A stretch of DNA of 64,000 nt, from contig NZ_LXYE02000002.1 of the NCBI RefSeq assembly GCF_001659685.2, forward strand, positions 62,001-126,000, in the 5' to 3' direction. The DNA comes from Labilibacter marinus. Its GTDB lineage: Bacteria > Bacteroidota > Bacteroidia > Bacteroidales > Marinilabiliaceae. The position numbers were made by a program, and so were the translations under genes. This document shows, one piece after another, positions 25,962 to 34,754 of this stretch; the first letter of the stretch is position 1; each line of letters starts with the position of its first letter. The notes below the pieces were generated by a model, which saw only the letters and a program-made list of their open reading frames with translations, had not been told where the DNA came from and did no database searches.

Positions 25962-28412
25962 ATGCGAGATGTAAATGAAATAATGGAATATCTTCAGGAG
26001 GAAGAAAGTGTTGATATAAAGGCGTTTCTTTTTAAGATGTTAGCTAAATGGCGATGGTTTTTGCTTTTTGGAATAATAGGGTCTGGTATTGGAATGTACC
26101 TCAGTAAATCAACGTCTCCTACCTTTGAGGTGAATAGTACGGTTTTAGTCAATGAAGAATCTGCGAACATGGGTATGAGTGCTATGTTTGAAGATGTAGG
26201 TTTAGGGGGTAAGAGTAATATCGAGAATCATCTATTGATGTTACAGTCGTACACGCTTGTTCGCGAAGCATTAGGTAACTTGAGTTTAAATGTATCCTGG
26301 TATAAAAGAGGGTTGTTAATAGATAAGAGTTTATATAAAAACAGTCCTTATATTATTCAACAGGATGAAAGCAAGGTAAACCTGGAAGGTGTTAAAATAA
26401 ATGTCATTCCTATATCTAATAAGTTGTGTACAATATCTGTTAAAGATAAAGTAAGTATTAAAGGCATCGTTACACATATTGAATTTGAAGAAATTATTGA
26501 ATATGGGGTTCCGTATGAAAGTGATTTTTTCAACTTTACCATAATTAGTACAGAGGAGCCAGTAAAACTTGAAAATAAAGTAGAGGAGTTTTCTATCCAG
26601 AATTTATTGATTTCCAGAGTCAATGTAGATAGCTATTATTTTTGCTTTAATGATTTAGAAGGCATGGCCAAGTCTTACCAGAGAAATACTTCGGTTGCTT
26701 TGGCGAGTAAAAAAGCAGAAGGTATTAACTTAACTGTAAAAGATGTAAACCCTATTAGGGGGGTAGATTTCCTGAATGAACTGGTAAAAGTATATATGGA
26801 TTATGGTTTAAGCCAGAAAAACCGTACTTCAGAAAATACGGTAAATTTTATTGATGCTCAATTAATACAATTGGTAGATTCATTGGATTTAGCGGGTAAA
26901 AACTTTACGGAATTTAGATCTAAAAATGGAATTGTTAATTTAAGTCAGGAAGCAGACCTGGTGGTTGAGAAGTTAGAGGAGTTAGAATCTCAGCGTGCGG
27001 CGGTAAACCAACGTGTGGATTACTATAGAAGCTTACAGAGTTATATGGGAAGTGCAGAGCGAGCCGATTTGATTGTAGCTCCTTCTGTAATGGGAATAAC
27101 GGATGTAGCTTTAAACTCTCAGTTGGTGAGATTAACGGAATTATATAACAGAAAGTCAAACTGGTCCTTTGTAGCTAAGGAGAACAACCCTGGTATGTTA
27201 ATGATTGATCAAGAGATTAATTCAACTTTACAATCATTGGAGGAAAACTTGAAAAACTTATTGATTAACTCAGAACAGGAGTTAAAATCATTTGATGTAC
27301 GTATTTCAAGAATTAACATGGAATTGGCAGGACTTCCACAAACCGAGCAGGAATTAATTAATATCAAACGTAGTTTTGATTTGAATAATGAGTTATATAC
27401 TTTTTTGTTGGAGAAAAGAGCAGAGGCAGCTATTACCACAGCATCTAATGTGCCAGATGCCTATGTGTTAGATCCAGCTCGATACGAGTCAGCTGTTCAA
27501 GTAGGGCCTAAAACCATGATTAACTTAATTATTGGATTAATAGGAGGATTGGCTATTCCATTTTTATTTATTGTGATTGGCGATTATTTTAATGAAACCA
27601 TTCAATCTAAAGAAGAAATAGAAAAGAGCCTTAAGGTACCTTTCGTTGGGGAGGTAGCGCATAACAAATATAAAACTGAGTTACCAGTATATGAGTATCC
27701 CCGTTCGGGTATTGCCGAGAATTTTAGAGGCTTAAGAATCGGAATGCAGCATATCTATAAAGATTTCGATCATCGTGTGATCGCTGTTCACTCTATGTTT
27801 CCAGGAGAGGGTAAATCATTTAGTGCAGTGAATTTAGCGGCAAGTATTGCATCTGATCATAAAAAGGTTTTACTGATAGGATGTGATTTAAGAAAACCGC
27901 GTTTACACGATATCTTTAATGACAGAAATGATAAAGGACTGTCTAGCTACCTAGTGGGTGAGGATAACTTTGATGACATTATTATACAAACAGAATTTGA
28001 AAATCTGTGTTACGCAAGTTCTGGGCCAATTCCACCAAACCCATCAGCATTGATAGGCAATGGTAAAATGGAAGCTTTTATTGAAAAAGCGAAACAGTAC
28101 TTTGATTTTGTTGTCATGGATAATGCTCCAGTTACCTTGGTGGCGGATGGTATTTTAGCTGGTAAACATGCGAATGTAAACTTGTTTATCTTACGTCAAG
28201 GTTATAGTAATCGTAACCAGATTAAATACATTAATAATATTGGTGCGGATCAACGAGTGAAAAATGTTGGTGTTGTATTTAATGATACTGTGTACACTGG
28301 ATATGGTTATTCATCGTATGGTAATTACAACTACGGTTATGGTTATTACGAAGATGATGATAAAAAGAAAGGCTTAAAGAAAAGACTCTTTAATCCCTTT
28401 TCAAGAGCATAA
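25962..28412 (+). CDS. wzc: Wzc-like polysaccharide co-polymerase and tyrosine kinase
   Basis: Inner-membrane protein of 816 residues that sets chain length and controls export by autophosphorylation. A Wzz domain with a first membrane helix near residues 33-53 is followed by a long periplasmic coiled region, a second helix near 522-545, and a cytoplasmic BY-kinase domain. Walker A is PGEGKSF with Lys618, the A'-like motif is GCDLRKPRLHDIF, and Walker B lies in VVMDNAPV. The C terminus holds a dense tyrosine cluster (about ten Tyr within 30 residues) ahead of a basic tail, the usual autophosphorylation site. Wza-like partner upstream. Confidence 0.95.
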   Translation: MRDVNEIMEYLQEEESVDIKAFLFKMLAKWRWFLLFGIIGSGIGMYLSKSTSPTFEVNSTVLVNEESANMGMSAMFEDVGLGGKSNIENHLLMLQSYTLVREALGNLSLNVSWYKRGLLIDKSLYKNSPYIIQQDESKVNLEGVKINVIPISNKLCTISVKDKVSIKGIVTHIEFEEIIEYGVPYESDFFNFTIISTEEPVKLENKVEEFSIQNLLISRVNVDSYYFCFNDLEGMAKSYQRNTSVALASKKAEGINLTVKDVNPIRGVDFLNELVKVYMDYGLSQKNRTSENTVNFIDAQLIQLVDSLDLAGKNFTEFRSKNGIVNLSQEADLVVEKLEELESQRAAVNQRVDYYRSLQSYMGSAERADLIVAPSVMGITDVALNSQLVRLTELYNRKSNWSFVAKENNPGMLMIDQEINSTLQSLEENLKNLLINSEQELKSFDVRISRINMELAGLPQTEQELINIKRSFDLNNELYTFLLEKRAEAAITTASNVPDAYVLDPARYESAVQVGPKTMINLIIGLIGGLAIPFLFIVIGDYFNETIQSKEEIEKSLKVPFVGEVAHNKYKTELPVYEYPRSGIAENFRGLRIGMQHIYKDFDHRVIAVHSMFPGEGKSFSAVNLAASIASDHKKVLLIGCDLRKPRLHDIFNDRNDKGLSSYLVGEDNFDDIIIQTEFENLCYASSGPIPPNPSALIGNGKMEAFIEKAKQYFDFVVMDNAPVTLVADGILAGKHANVNLFILRQGYSNRNQIKYINNIGADQRVKNVGVVFNDTVYTGYGYSSYGNYNYGYGYYEDDDKKKGLKKRLFNPFSRA

Positions 28413-28433
28413 AAGAATAATAGAAATTAAGAG

Positions 28434-28468
28434 AAGCCTTTGTTCATATATTGAGCAAGGGCTTTTTT
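28434..28468 (+). terminator. Rho-independent terminator after wzc
   Basis: AAGCCTTTG and CAAGGGCTT form a nine-base stem with one G-T pair, followed by TTTTTT. It lies 22 bases after the wzc stop and ends the polysaccharide locus. Confidence 0.8.
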
Positions 28469-28489
28469 ATACATATAATCTACATATCG

Positions 28490-28520
28490 TTTGTATATTA
28501 TCTTATGTTCTTTAAATTTG
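28490..28520 (+). promoter_or_regulatory. Promoter of the M19 dipeptidase gene
   Basis: TTTG (28490-28493), 19 bases, then TAAATTTG (28513-28520): an exact match to the Bacteroidota -33/-7 arrangement. Predicted transcription start near 28526, giving a leader of about 95 bases. Confidence 0.8.
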
Positions 28521-28619
28521 ACTTTCTTATATCAAGATTCTTTGAAGTTTATACCGTTTATCCTTAATATGAACTGAAAAAGTAGCGACTTGATATACTA
28601 ATAGAAAAGAACTACAACT

Positions 28620-30104
28620 ATGAAACCAATTGCAGATTTACATTGTCATCCAACGATGCACCCATTTGCTTACAAGGAAGCCAATAAAAAACGAAAAAAT
28701 AATATGTGGTGGGATAACCCACCGAAGAAGTGCCAACGAAAGAGTGGCTTTCCGGAATATTTCCAAACCAGTATACCTGCCTTAATTAGAGGTAATGTTC
28801 GCTTGGTACTAGCATCGTTGTATCCTTTGGAACAGGCCTGGCTTAATCCTAAGTTTTTAGGAACGGGAGTTGTTTCAGACATTATTGCTAAGCAAGTTGT
28901 CAGTCATCTTCCCGTGCGATATATCAATAAGGTGCAATCCTCTACTTTTAACTACTTTGAATATTTAAACAAGGAGTATCAGTTCCTTACGGAGGGAAGC
29001 AATAAGCCCCATCCTTATAAAGGAGATAAATGGAAGTATATTGTGGCTACAGATGCTTCAGATGTGGAGGAAGCTAAGGATGATGAGCATACCATAGTTT
29101 ATGTGCCGACGATTGAAGGAAGCCATGCCTTGGTTTCAGGTAATGCCAAACAGTTGATTGATGATCCTGTTGTGCACCAAAGTACTTTAAATAATATTGC
29201 AGAAGTAAAAAAATGGGCTCATCCGCCGATGTATATTACTTTAGCGCATCATTTTTATAATGGTATGGTAGGTCAGGCACGAAGTATTCCAGATGGAGTA
29301 GCGTCAACAGTCTTGCATCAACAAGTAGGATTAAATCTTCCAGTTAACGAAAGAGGGGAGAAGGTTATTGATTGCCTTTTGGGAATTAATGAGTTTGAAG
29401 GGAATGGGAGGCGTATCCTCATTGATACAAAGCATATGAGCATTAGTGCCCGTATTTGGTACTATCAAAAGATATCAGAGTATAATAATGAGAAAAGTGA
29501 TGCAGATAAAATTCCTATCATAGCGAGCCATATGGGTTATGGTAATCATAAGAGCATGTTAGATTCCATTGAGATACCCGATGAAGACAAGAATAAGTAT
29601 GAGAAGTCTAAAGAATTTAATCCTTGGAGCATCAATTTATCGGACGAAGAGATTAAAATGATTTTTAAGTCTGGAGGAATTATAGGCGTTAACCTGGATC
29701 AACGCATCCTTTCTGGTGACGATGTAATTGATGAGTCTAAAGATTTTAAGCGATCGGATATTCGTAACAATAGAGCCAATGTGGTCAAGTTCTGGACAGA
29801 GCAGTTTGCTAAAAATGTTTTGGCAATAGTTCAGGCTGTGCATTCTAATGAGGATATTGAGGAGGCAGAAAAAGCCAGCGTTTGGGATTGTATTTCTTTA
29901 GGAACAGACTTTGATGGAATGATTAATCCAGTAGATGCTTTTATCGTTTCTGATGAGTTGCCAAAACTTCGAGAGGCCTTAGCGGATTACTTACCTACTG
30001 TGGATCTTTTTAATCAGTTGAGAGGTAGTTTAGGTGTTGAAGAAATTTTAGATAAACTGATGTATGATAATGTATACGATTTTGTGATTAAGCATTACCA
30101 TTAG
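28620..30104 (+). CDS. Peptidase M19 family (membrane/renal dipeptidase-like) metal hydrolase
   Basis: A 494-residue amidohydrolase-fold protein. Metal-ligand segments expected of the M19 dipeptidases are present: ADLHCHP at residues 5-11, the acidic PTIEGSHAL, ITLAHHFYNG, DTKHMS, ASHMGYGN and GTDFDGMINP. The family cleaves dipeptides, including D-Ala-containing ones, and some members hydrolyse beta-lactams. There is no signal peptide, so it should be cytoplasmic. It is longer than a typical M19 enzyme of 350-400 residues, with extra sequence near the N terminus (residues 15-50) and around 290-340. Own promoter upstream, own terminator downstream. Confidence 0.88.
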   Translation: MKPIADLHCHPTMHPFAYKEANKKRKNNMWWDNPPKKCQRKSGFPEYFQTSIPALIRGNVRLVLASLYPLEQAWLNPKFLGTGVVSDIIAKQVVSHLPVRYINKVQSSTFNYFEYLNKEYQFLTEGSNKPHPYKGDKWKYIVATDASDVEEAKDDEHTIVYVPTIEGSHALVSGNAKQLIDDPVVHQSTLNNIAEVKKWAHPPMYITLAHHFYNGMVGQARSIPDGVASTVLHQQVGLNLPVNERGEKVIDCLLGINEFEGNGRRILIDTKHMSISARIWYYQKISEYNNEKSDADKIPIIASHMGYGNHKSMLDSIEIPDEDKNKYEKSKEFNPWSINLSDEEIKMIFKSGGIIGVNLDQRILSGDDVIDESKDFKRSDIRNNRANVVKFWTEQFAKNVLAIVQAVHSNEDIEEAEKASVWDCISLGTDFDGMINPVDAFIVSDELPKLREALADYLPTVDLFNQLRGSLGVEEILDKLMYDNVYDFVIKHYH

Positions 30105-30120
30105 CCTAAAGTTGAAGCAT

Positions 30121-30156
30121 AAAAAAAGCCACTGTTCAAATTGAGCAGTGGCTTTT
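30121..30156. terminator. Bidirectional terminator between convergent genes
   Basis: AAAAGCCACTG (30124-30134) and CAGTGGCTTTT (30146-30156) form a perfect 11-bp stem with A-run and T-run on the two sides, so it can end both the M19 gene and the carboxyltransferase gene. Confidence 0.85.
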
Positions 30157-30177
30157 GTATTTTAGTTTAAGGTTGAA

Positions 30178-32331
30178 TTAACCTTGAGCAATCGCTAATA
30201 CTTTAGTATCGGCCGCAACCGTATCACCAACCTCTACTGTAACTTCAGCAACAGTTCCAGCAAAGTCACATGTAATGCTATTTTCCATTTTCATGGCTTC
30301 TAAAATAACAACTACTTGTCCTTTAGATACAGCATCACCTACGTTTACTTGAATATCAAGAATTTTACCTGGCATTGGCACTGTAACCGCTTTAGTTGGT
30401 CCTGTAACAACAGGAGCAGCTTTACCATTACCGTTAGTAGGCTCTGCAGCTGGTGCAGCTAACTCACTTACGATATCCATAATAGCAGCATCAGCAGCAA
30501 CAGTTTCACCTTCTTCAGCTAATAAGTTATTTACATAACCTGCAAAGCTAGAAGTAATACTGTTTTCCATCTTCATAGCTTCAAGTACAGCAACAGCTTG
30601 ATTTTTTTCTACTTTATCACCTGGTTTTACAAGATATTGTAAAACTTTACCTGGCATTGGAGCAGTCACCTTTTTACCTGTGGCAGTTTTAGCAGCAGCT
30701 TTTGGTGCAGCAACAGTTGTCTCAGCTTTAGGAGCACTTGCTTGTTTTGCTTCCCACGCCGCTTTTTTAACACCTTTAAGGTATCCTTTAGCCACCATTG
30801 GGAATAACTCAATTAACAATACTTCCTCTTCGGTTTCTGCTAACTTAACACCTCCACAATCCTCTAATACAGGATTTGGTTGCATTTTATAAGTAGAAGT
30901 ATCAAATTCTCTTTTATCTCTGTGACCGCAAATTTTCTCGCGGAACTCAGGTTTAATGTCAATTGGAGTTTCACCATATTCACCTTTTACAAGGCTGATG
31001 AATTGGTTAGATACGTTAGTGTACATAGCATCACCTTTTTTAAGGTCCATTGCACAGTTAACCGCTTGAGCACCTACAATCTGAGAAGTTGGAGTTACCA
31101 AAGGAGGTAAACCAGCATCCATACGAACCGTAGGAATTAACTTCATGGCATCTTCTAAGATATCCTCTGATTGAAGCGCTTTTAACTGAGCTACCATGTT
31201 AGTATACATCCCTCCAGGTATTTCAGCATCCTTAACCAAGTCGTTTGGTTTTGGGAAGTTAAAGTGATCTTCAATAGCGTGACAAGCTAATAATAAAGCA
31301 TCGTCATCACCTGTTTTAACAGCAGCAATAGCTTTGTCAAATTCAGCATCGATAGCCGCATCAACAGTATCAGTTAATGGGTTGAATGGATTAGGAAAAA
31401 TCTTAACACCATCAACGTCTGCTAACTCTGTTCTAATTTCTTTTAACTCTTGGTTGATTTTTGCAACAGCCTCCATGTTAACGTCCATTTCAATGCCTAA
31501 TTTCTTAGTGAAAAGGTAAATTAATTCAATGGCTGGAGCAGCAGGACCACCTGCAAAATACCAGTTGTTTGTATCTACAATATCAACACCTGCCATTACA
31601 GCAGAAAGAACTGCAGCTAATCCATATCCTGGAGTACAGTGTGTATGGAAATCAACAGGAACAGATACGTTGCTCTTGAATTCTTTAACTAATTTATATA
31701 CACGTGCTGGAGGAATAAGACCACTCATATCTTTGATGGTAATCATATCGGCTCCAAGACCTTCTAAAGTTTTCGCTTTATTAATGAAATACTCATCAGT
31801 AAATACAGGCTTTTGGCCTTCTTCTCTTTTTCCTAATAATCCGGCTAATCCTTTTTTCTTAGGAGGAGTTGGGTATTCAGGATCAATAGTATAACAAACA
31901 GCACAGTCAGCAATACCTCCATGTTGTTTTACATACTTAATGGTGGATTTAACGTTATTGATGTCGTTAAGAGCATCAAAGATACGCATGATACCTAGAC
32001 CAGAACTGATAGCGTTCTTACAGAAACCATCAATAATTTCGTTGGTATATGGTGTATACCCAAAAAGGTTTCTACCTCTAGAAAGTGCAGTAAGTTTACT
32101 TACATCACCAACCGCTTTTTTTATGGTTTGAAGACGCGTCCAAGGATTTTCGTTTAAGTAACGCATTACCGAGTCAGGTACTGCACCACCCCATACTTCC
32201 ATTGCATAAAAGTTCGCGTCCTTATAAAAAGGTAATACACGATCAATTTGCTCTTGTCGCATTCTTGTCGCAAATAACGACTGCTGACCATCTCTTAGCG
32301 TTAAGTCTCTAATCAATAACTTTTGTGACAT
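30178..32331 (-). CDS. Oxaloacetate decarboxylase alpha / pyruvate carboxylase subunit B-type protein with two biotinyl domains
   Basis: A 717-residue biotin-dependent carboxyltransferase. The HMGL-like domain begins LIRDLTLRDGQQSLFATRM, with TIKDMSGLI and the metal-binding FHTHCTPGYGLA, followed by the conserved PYC/OADA domain. The C terminus then carries two biotinyl domains, each with PMPGK and EAMKMEN; the biotinylated lysines would be Lys587 and Lys681. One such domain is usual. Start at 32331 gives the family N terminus; a start at 32373 would lie upstream of the putative promoter's expected transcription start. It could act in oxaloacetate decarboxylation (sodium pump) or pyruvate carboxylation; no oadB/G or carboxylase subunit is nearby. 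Confidence 0.93.
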   Translation of the reverse strand: MSQKLLIRDLTLRDGQQSLFATRMRQEQIDRVLPFYKDANFYAMEVWGGAVPDSVMRYLNENPWTRLQTIKKAVGDVSKLTALSRGRNLFGYTPYTNEIIDGFCKNAISSGLGIMRIFDALNDINNVKSTIKYVKQHGGIADCAVCYTIDPEYPTPPKKKGLAGLLGKREEGQKPVFTDEYFINKAKTLEGLGADMITIKDMSGLIPPARVYKLVKEFKSNVSVPVDFHTHCTPGYGLAAVLSAVMAGVDIVDTNNWYFAGGPAAPAIELIYLFTKKLGIEMDVNMEAVAKINQELKEIRTELADVDGVKIFPNPFNPLTDTVDAAIDAEFDKAIAAVKTGDDDALLLACHAIEDHFNFPKPNDLVKDAEIPGGMYTNMVAQLKALQSEDILEDAMKLIPTVRMDAGLPPLVTPTSQIVGAQAVNCAMDLKKGDAMYTNVSNQFISLVKGEYGETPIDIKPEFREKICGHRDKREFDTSTYKMQPNPVLEDCGGVKLAETEEEVLLIELFPMVAKGYLKGVKKAAWEAKQASAPKAETTVAAPKAAAKTATGKKVTAPMPGKVLQYLVKPGDKVEKNQAVAVLEAMKMENSITSSFAGYVNNLLAEEGETVAADAAIMDIVSELAAPAAEPTNGNGKAAPVVTGPTKAVTVPMPGKILDIQVNVGDAVSKGQVVVILEAMKMENSITCDFAGTVAEVTVEVGDTVAADTKVLAIAQG

Positions 32332-32370
32332 GTTTTGGTTTGCTACGGTTATTACTTTATTATTTCGATA

Positions 32371-32378
32371 CAAAAATA
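32371..32378 (-). promoter_or_regulatory. Putative -7 element for the carboxyltransferase gene
   Basis: Read on the minus strand this is TATTTTTG, fitting TAnnTTTG. It lies about 40 bases before the chosen start at 32331 and inside the upstream in-frame extension, supporting the shorter protein. No -33 match was found. Confidence 0.45.
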
Positions 32379-32724
32379 TATAAATGTACCCGATAAAAAT
32401 AGACTTAAATCATAGTTTCTGGGTATTATACAACATGAATTTTGATATAAAGAAATATTTCTTTAATATTACCATCCCATTGTATTTACTTGCCTCAGGG
32501 ATGCTAAAAGGATGACTTTTATCTTGTTTTAAGTAGCATTCGTCACAAAATCACTTGTTGTTTATGTTTTAGAGCAGAGTTTTATTTTAAGCTACATTAG
32601 CTTTAATGAAATTTAACATTATTTCAAGCTGTTTTTTGCAAATTTCAGGTGTCTTGATAGGTCATTGAAGACATCATTTTTTACCTCAATTTTATCGATA
32701 GAAAGAAAGATAAAACAGGGCGGT
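32379..32724. other. Intergenic stretch without recognised features
   Basis: About 350 AT-rich bases between the carboxyltransferase promoter region and the end of the LytTR gene. I see no gene, RNA or strong hairpin with a T-run. Confidence 0.5.
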
Positions 32725-33453
32725 TTATTTGATCATGTTTAAAAACTCTTCCTTAAAGCTATCTCCAATAGGAATCCACTGATCGTTAATAACAATACGG
32801 TTTTTTGTAATGGATTTGATATGTTGAATGGATACAATAAAGGATTTATGAACTCTTGCAAAACCATTCCCTTGTAGTGTGCTCATAATGCTTTTTAAGG
32901 AATTATGGGTGATGATGGGTTTGCTATTATTACTTAAGTGAATTTTTACATAATCCTTTAATCCTTCTATATATAGAATGTCTGCGAAGTTTATTTTTCG
33001 TTCTTTATAATCTACTTTTATAAAGAAATAATCTGGCTTTGCAGGTTTTGGTTTATGAGGTGTTTCTGAAGTTGTAACACTCGTTTTGTGTTTTATAGAA
33101 TAATGATCTACAGCTTTATTAGTGGCTTTTAGAAAACGATCAAATGGAATGGGTTTCACTAAATAATCTATCGCATTTAGGTCAAAAGCCTCAATGGCAT
33201 ATTCAGAATAGGCCGTGGTGAAAATAAATAAAGGTTTAGTCTCTAGACTTTTAATAAAATCTAAACCAGAAACATTAGGCATATGGATATCTAAAAAGAC
33301 TAAGTCTATCTTATTTTCGCGCAAGCTATCAAAGGCTTCAAATGCCGAAGAGCATTTTTGAATAAGATTTAAAAAAGGAATTTTTTTAATATAATCTTCA
33401 ATTAAATCTTGTGCTAAAGGTTCGTCATCAACAACGATACAATTAATTACCAT
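32725..33453 (-). CDS. LytTR-family response regulator
   Basis: A 242-residue regulator. The receiver domain (residues 1-120) has VVDDEPLA, the phospho-acceptor Asp55 in FLDIHMPN, the TTAYSEYA threonine region and the DYLVKPI lysine. The LytTR DNA-binding domain (about 140-242) has ILYIEGLKDYVKIHL and FARVHKSFIVS, both standard. It overlaps the kinase gene upstream by 11 bases, so the two are co-translated. Targets are unknown; such pairs often control a neighbouring transporter or envelope gene, and the SLC13 gene is divergent from the pair. Confidence 0.95.
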   Translation of the reverse strand: MVINCIVVDDEPLAQDLIEDYIKKIPFLNLIQKCSSAFEAFDSLRENKIDLVFLDIHMPNVSGLDFIKSLETKPLFIFTTAYSEYAIEAFDLNAIDYLVKPIPFDRFLKATNKAVDHYSIKHKTSVTTSETPHKPKPAKPDYFFIKVDYKERKINFADILYIEGLKDYVKIHLSNNSKPIITHNSLKSIMSTLQGNGFARVHKSFIVSIQHIKSITKNRIVINDQWIPIGDSFKEEFLNMIK

Positions 33454-34510
33454 TTGAATATAAAATTAGTTTAACCATAAAGCTTTCATCATTTTCATTG
33501 ATATTTAAATCGTATCTGTTTTTATATAAAAGCTCTAACCTTTTTTTGATGTTACTGAGACCAACGCCCGATTGCTTTGATATTTTTTCTTTTCTACTTC
33601 CTGTATTATTAATCACTAACAAGGTGATCTCTGTATCTTCAATAGATATTTCAATATCAATGGAGCAGTTATTGGCATAATCTATACCATGTTTAAAGGC
33701 GTTTTCAATAAAAGGCAGAAAGATAAGTGGCTCAATCATTTTGCTACCAATAACCCCTCGTACGTAATAATCAATATCTACACTTTTTGCTAAGCGAATT
33801 CTTTGCAGGTCAATAAAATTCTGCACGTAATTGATTTCATCCTCCAATCGAACCATTTTTTTGTCGGCCTCATAAATATTGTATCGCATAAGTTCTGATA
33901 GCTTCAGAATAGTTTGTGGAGCTTTATCTGACTTTAATTGTGTTAGAGAATATATATTATTTAAGGTGTTGAAGAAAAAGTGCGGATCAATTTGAGATTT
34001 TAAATAAGACAACTCCGCATTGAGTTTTTCTTTCTTGATTAAATTATTTTCCTTTTCGTTGTTTAACCACCTTCCAGTAGCCCTAATACTTGTACCAATA
34101 GCTACCAAGGCCAGTGAAACTACCAAAAATATGGCTAAACGATTATCGTAGGAATGGGTATTAACTGTTTTGGAGCTTACTATAAATAATGTGTTTCTTT
34201 TAAATAGACCCATGTAGCATTCAACAGGGTAATTGACTTCTAAATAACTCACAATCCACCAAGCTAAACCTAAAAGACTGATGATAGCTATTATATAAAC
34301 TGCAAATCTTTTTCGGAAGAATAATAAAGGAACTAAGCCTGAATAATTAATATAAAAGATGCCCAATATAATAGAATCAACAATAGCCAACTGCTTATAT
34401 GGTAGTGTAGCTATATTGAAGTTATATAAAAATAACAATGGACTGGCAAAAAGGAGAAGCCAGCACAATAGGTGTAATACGATAAGGTTTAAATTTATTT
34501 TTCTTTGCAT
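33443..34510 (-). CDS. LytS/YehU-type sensor histidine kinase
   Basis: A 355-residue membrane kinase with four or five N-terminal hydrophobic helices (residues about 8-140) and no obvious extracellular sensor domain. A short coiled linker leads to the His_kinase domain, SYLKSQIDPHFFFNTLNNIY, with phospho-acceptor His177. The ATPase part includes LPFIENAFKHG (N box) and GVGLSNIKKRLELLY (G box). It is transcribed with the LytTR regulator. The stimulus cannot be read from sequence. Confidence 0.94.
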   Translation of the reverse strand: MQRKINLNLIVLHLLCWLLLFASPLLFLYNFNIATLPYKQLAIVDSIILGIFYINYSGLVPLLFFRKRFAVYIIAIISLLGLAWWIVSYLEVNYPVECYMGLFKRNTLFIVSSKTVNTHSYDNRLAIFLVVSLALVAIGTSIRATGRWLNNEKENNLIKKEKLNAELSYLKSQIDPHFFFNTLNNIYSLTQLKSDKAPQTILKLSELMRYNIYEADKKMVRLEDEINYVQNFIDLQRIRLAKSVDIDYYVRGVIGSKMIEPLIFLPFIENAFKHGIDYANNCSIDIEISIEDTEITLLVINNTGSRKEKISKQSGVGLSNIKKRLELLYKNRYDLNINENDESFMVKLILYSNGN

Positions 34511-34697
34511 ATAATATTTATATGTGCGCTCTTACTTTGGTAAAAGTATATCATTTTGTACTTAGATAGCAATATTTTACTATGAACCCTGCTTTTTTAT
34601 CTATCATCCCCTTAAAAATGTCGATAAACTAGAAAAATAGAAATTAGAGGAAGTTCGTATGCGGTTAAATTGTTAGTAAATAGGCAGTGAACATAGA

Positions 34698-34726
34698 TTG
34701 CTTTTATCAGTATTTTTTTACTTTTG
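34698..34726 (+). promoter_or_regulatory. Promoter of the SLC13-type transporter gene
   Basis: TTG (34698-34700), 18 bases, then TACTTTTG (34719-34726), close to the Bacteroidota promoter pattern. It lies 28 bases before the ATG. Confidence 0.6.
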
Positions 34727-34754
34727 TTCGTTGGTGAAATAATTAAACGCATAC

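Noticed and set aside
31529-31894. 121-codon open frame opposite the carboxyltransferase gene
   Set aside because: Shadow of the conserved HMGL-like domain on the minus strand.
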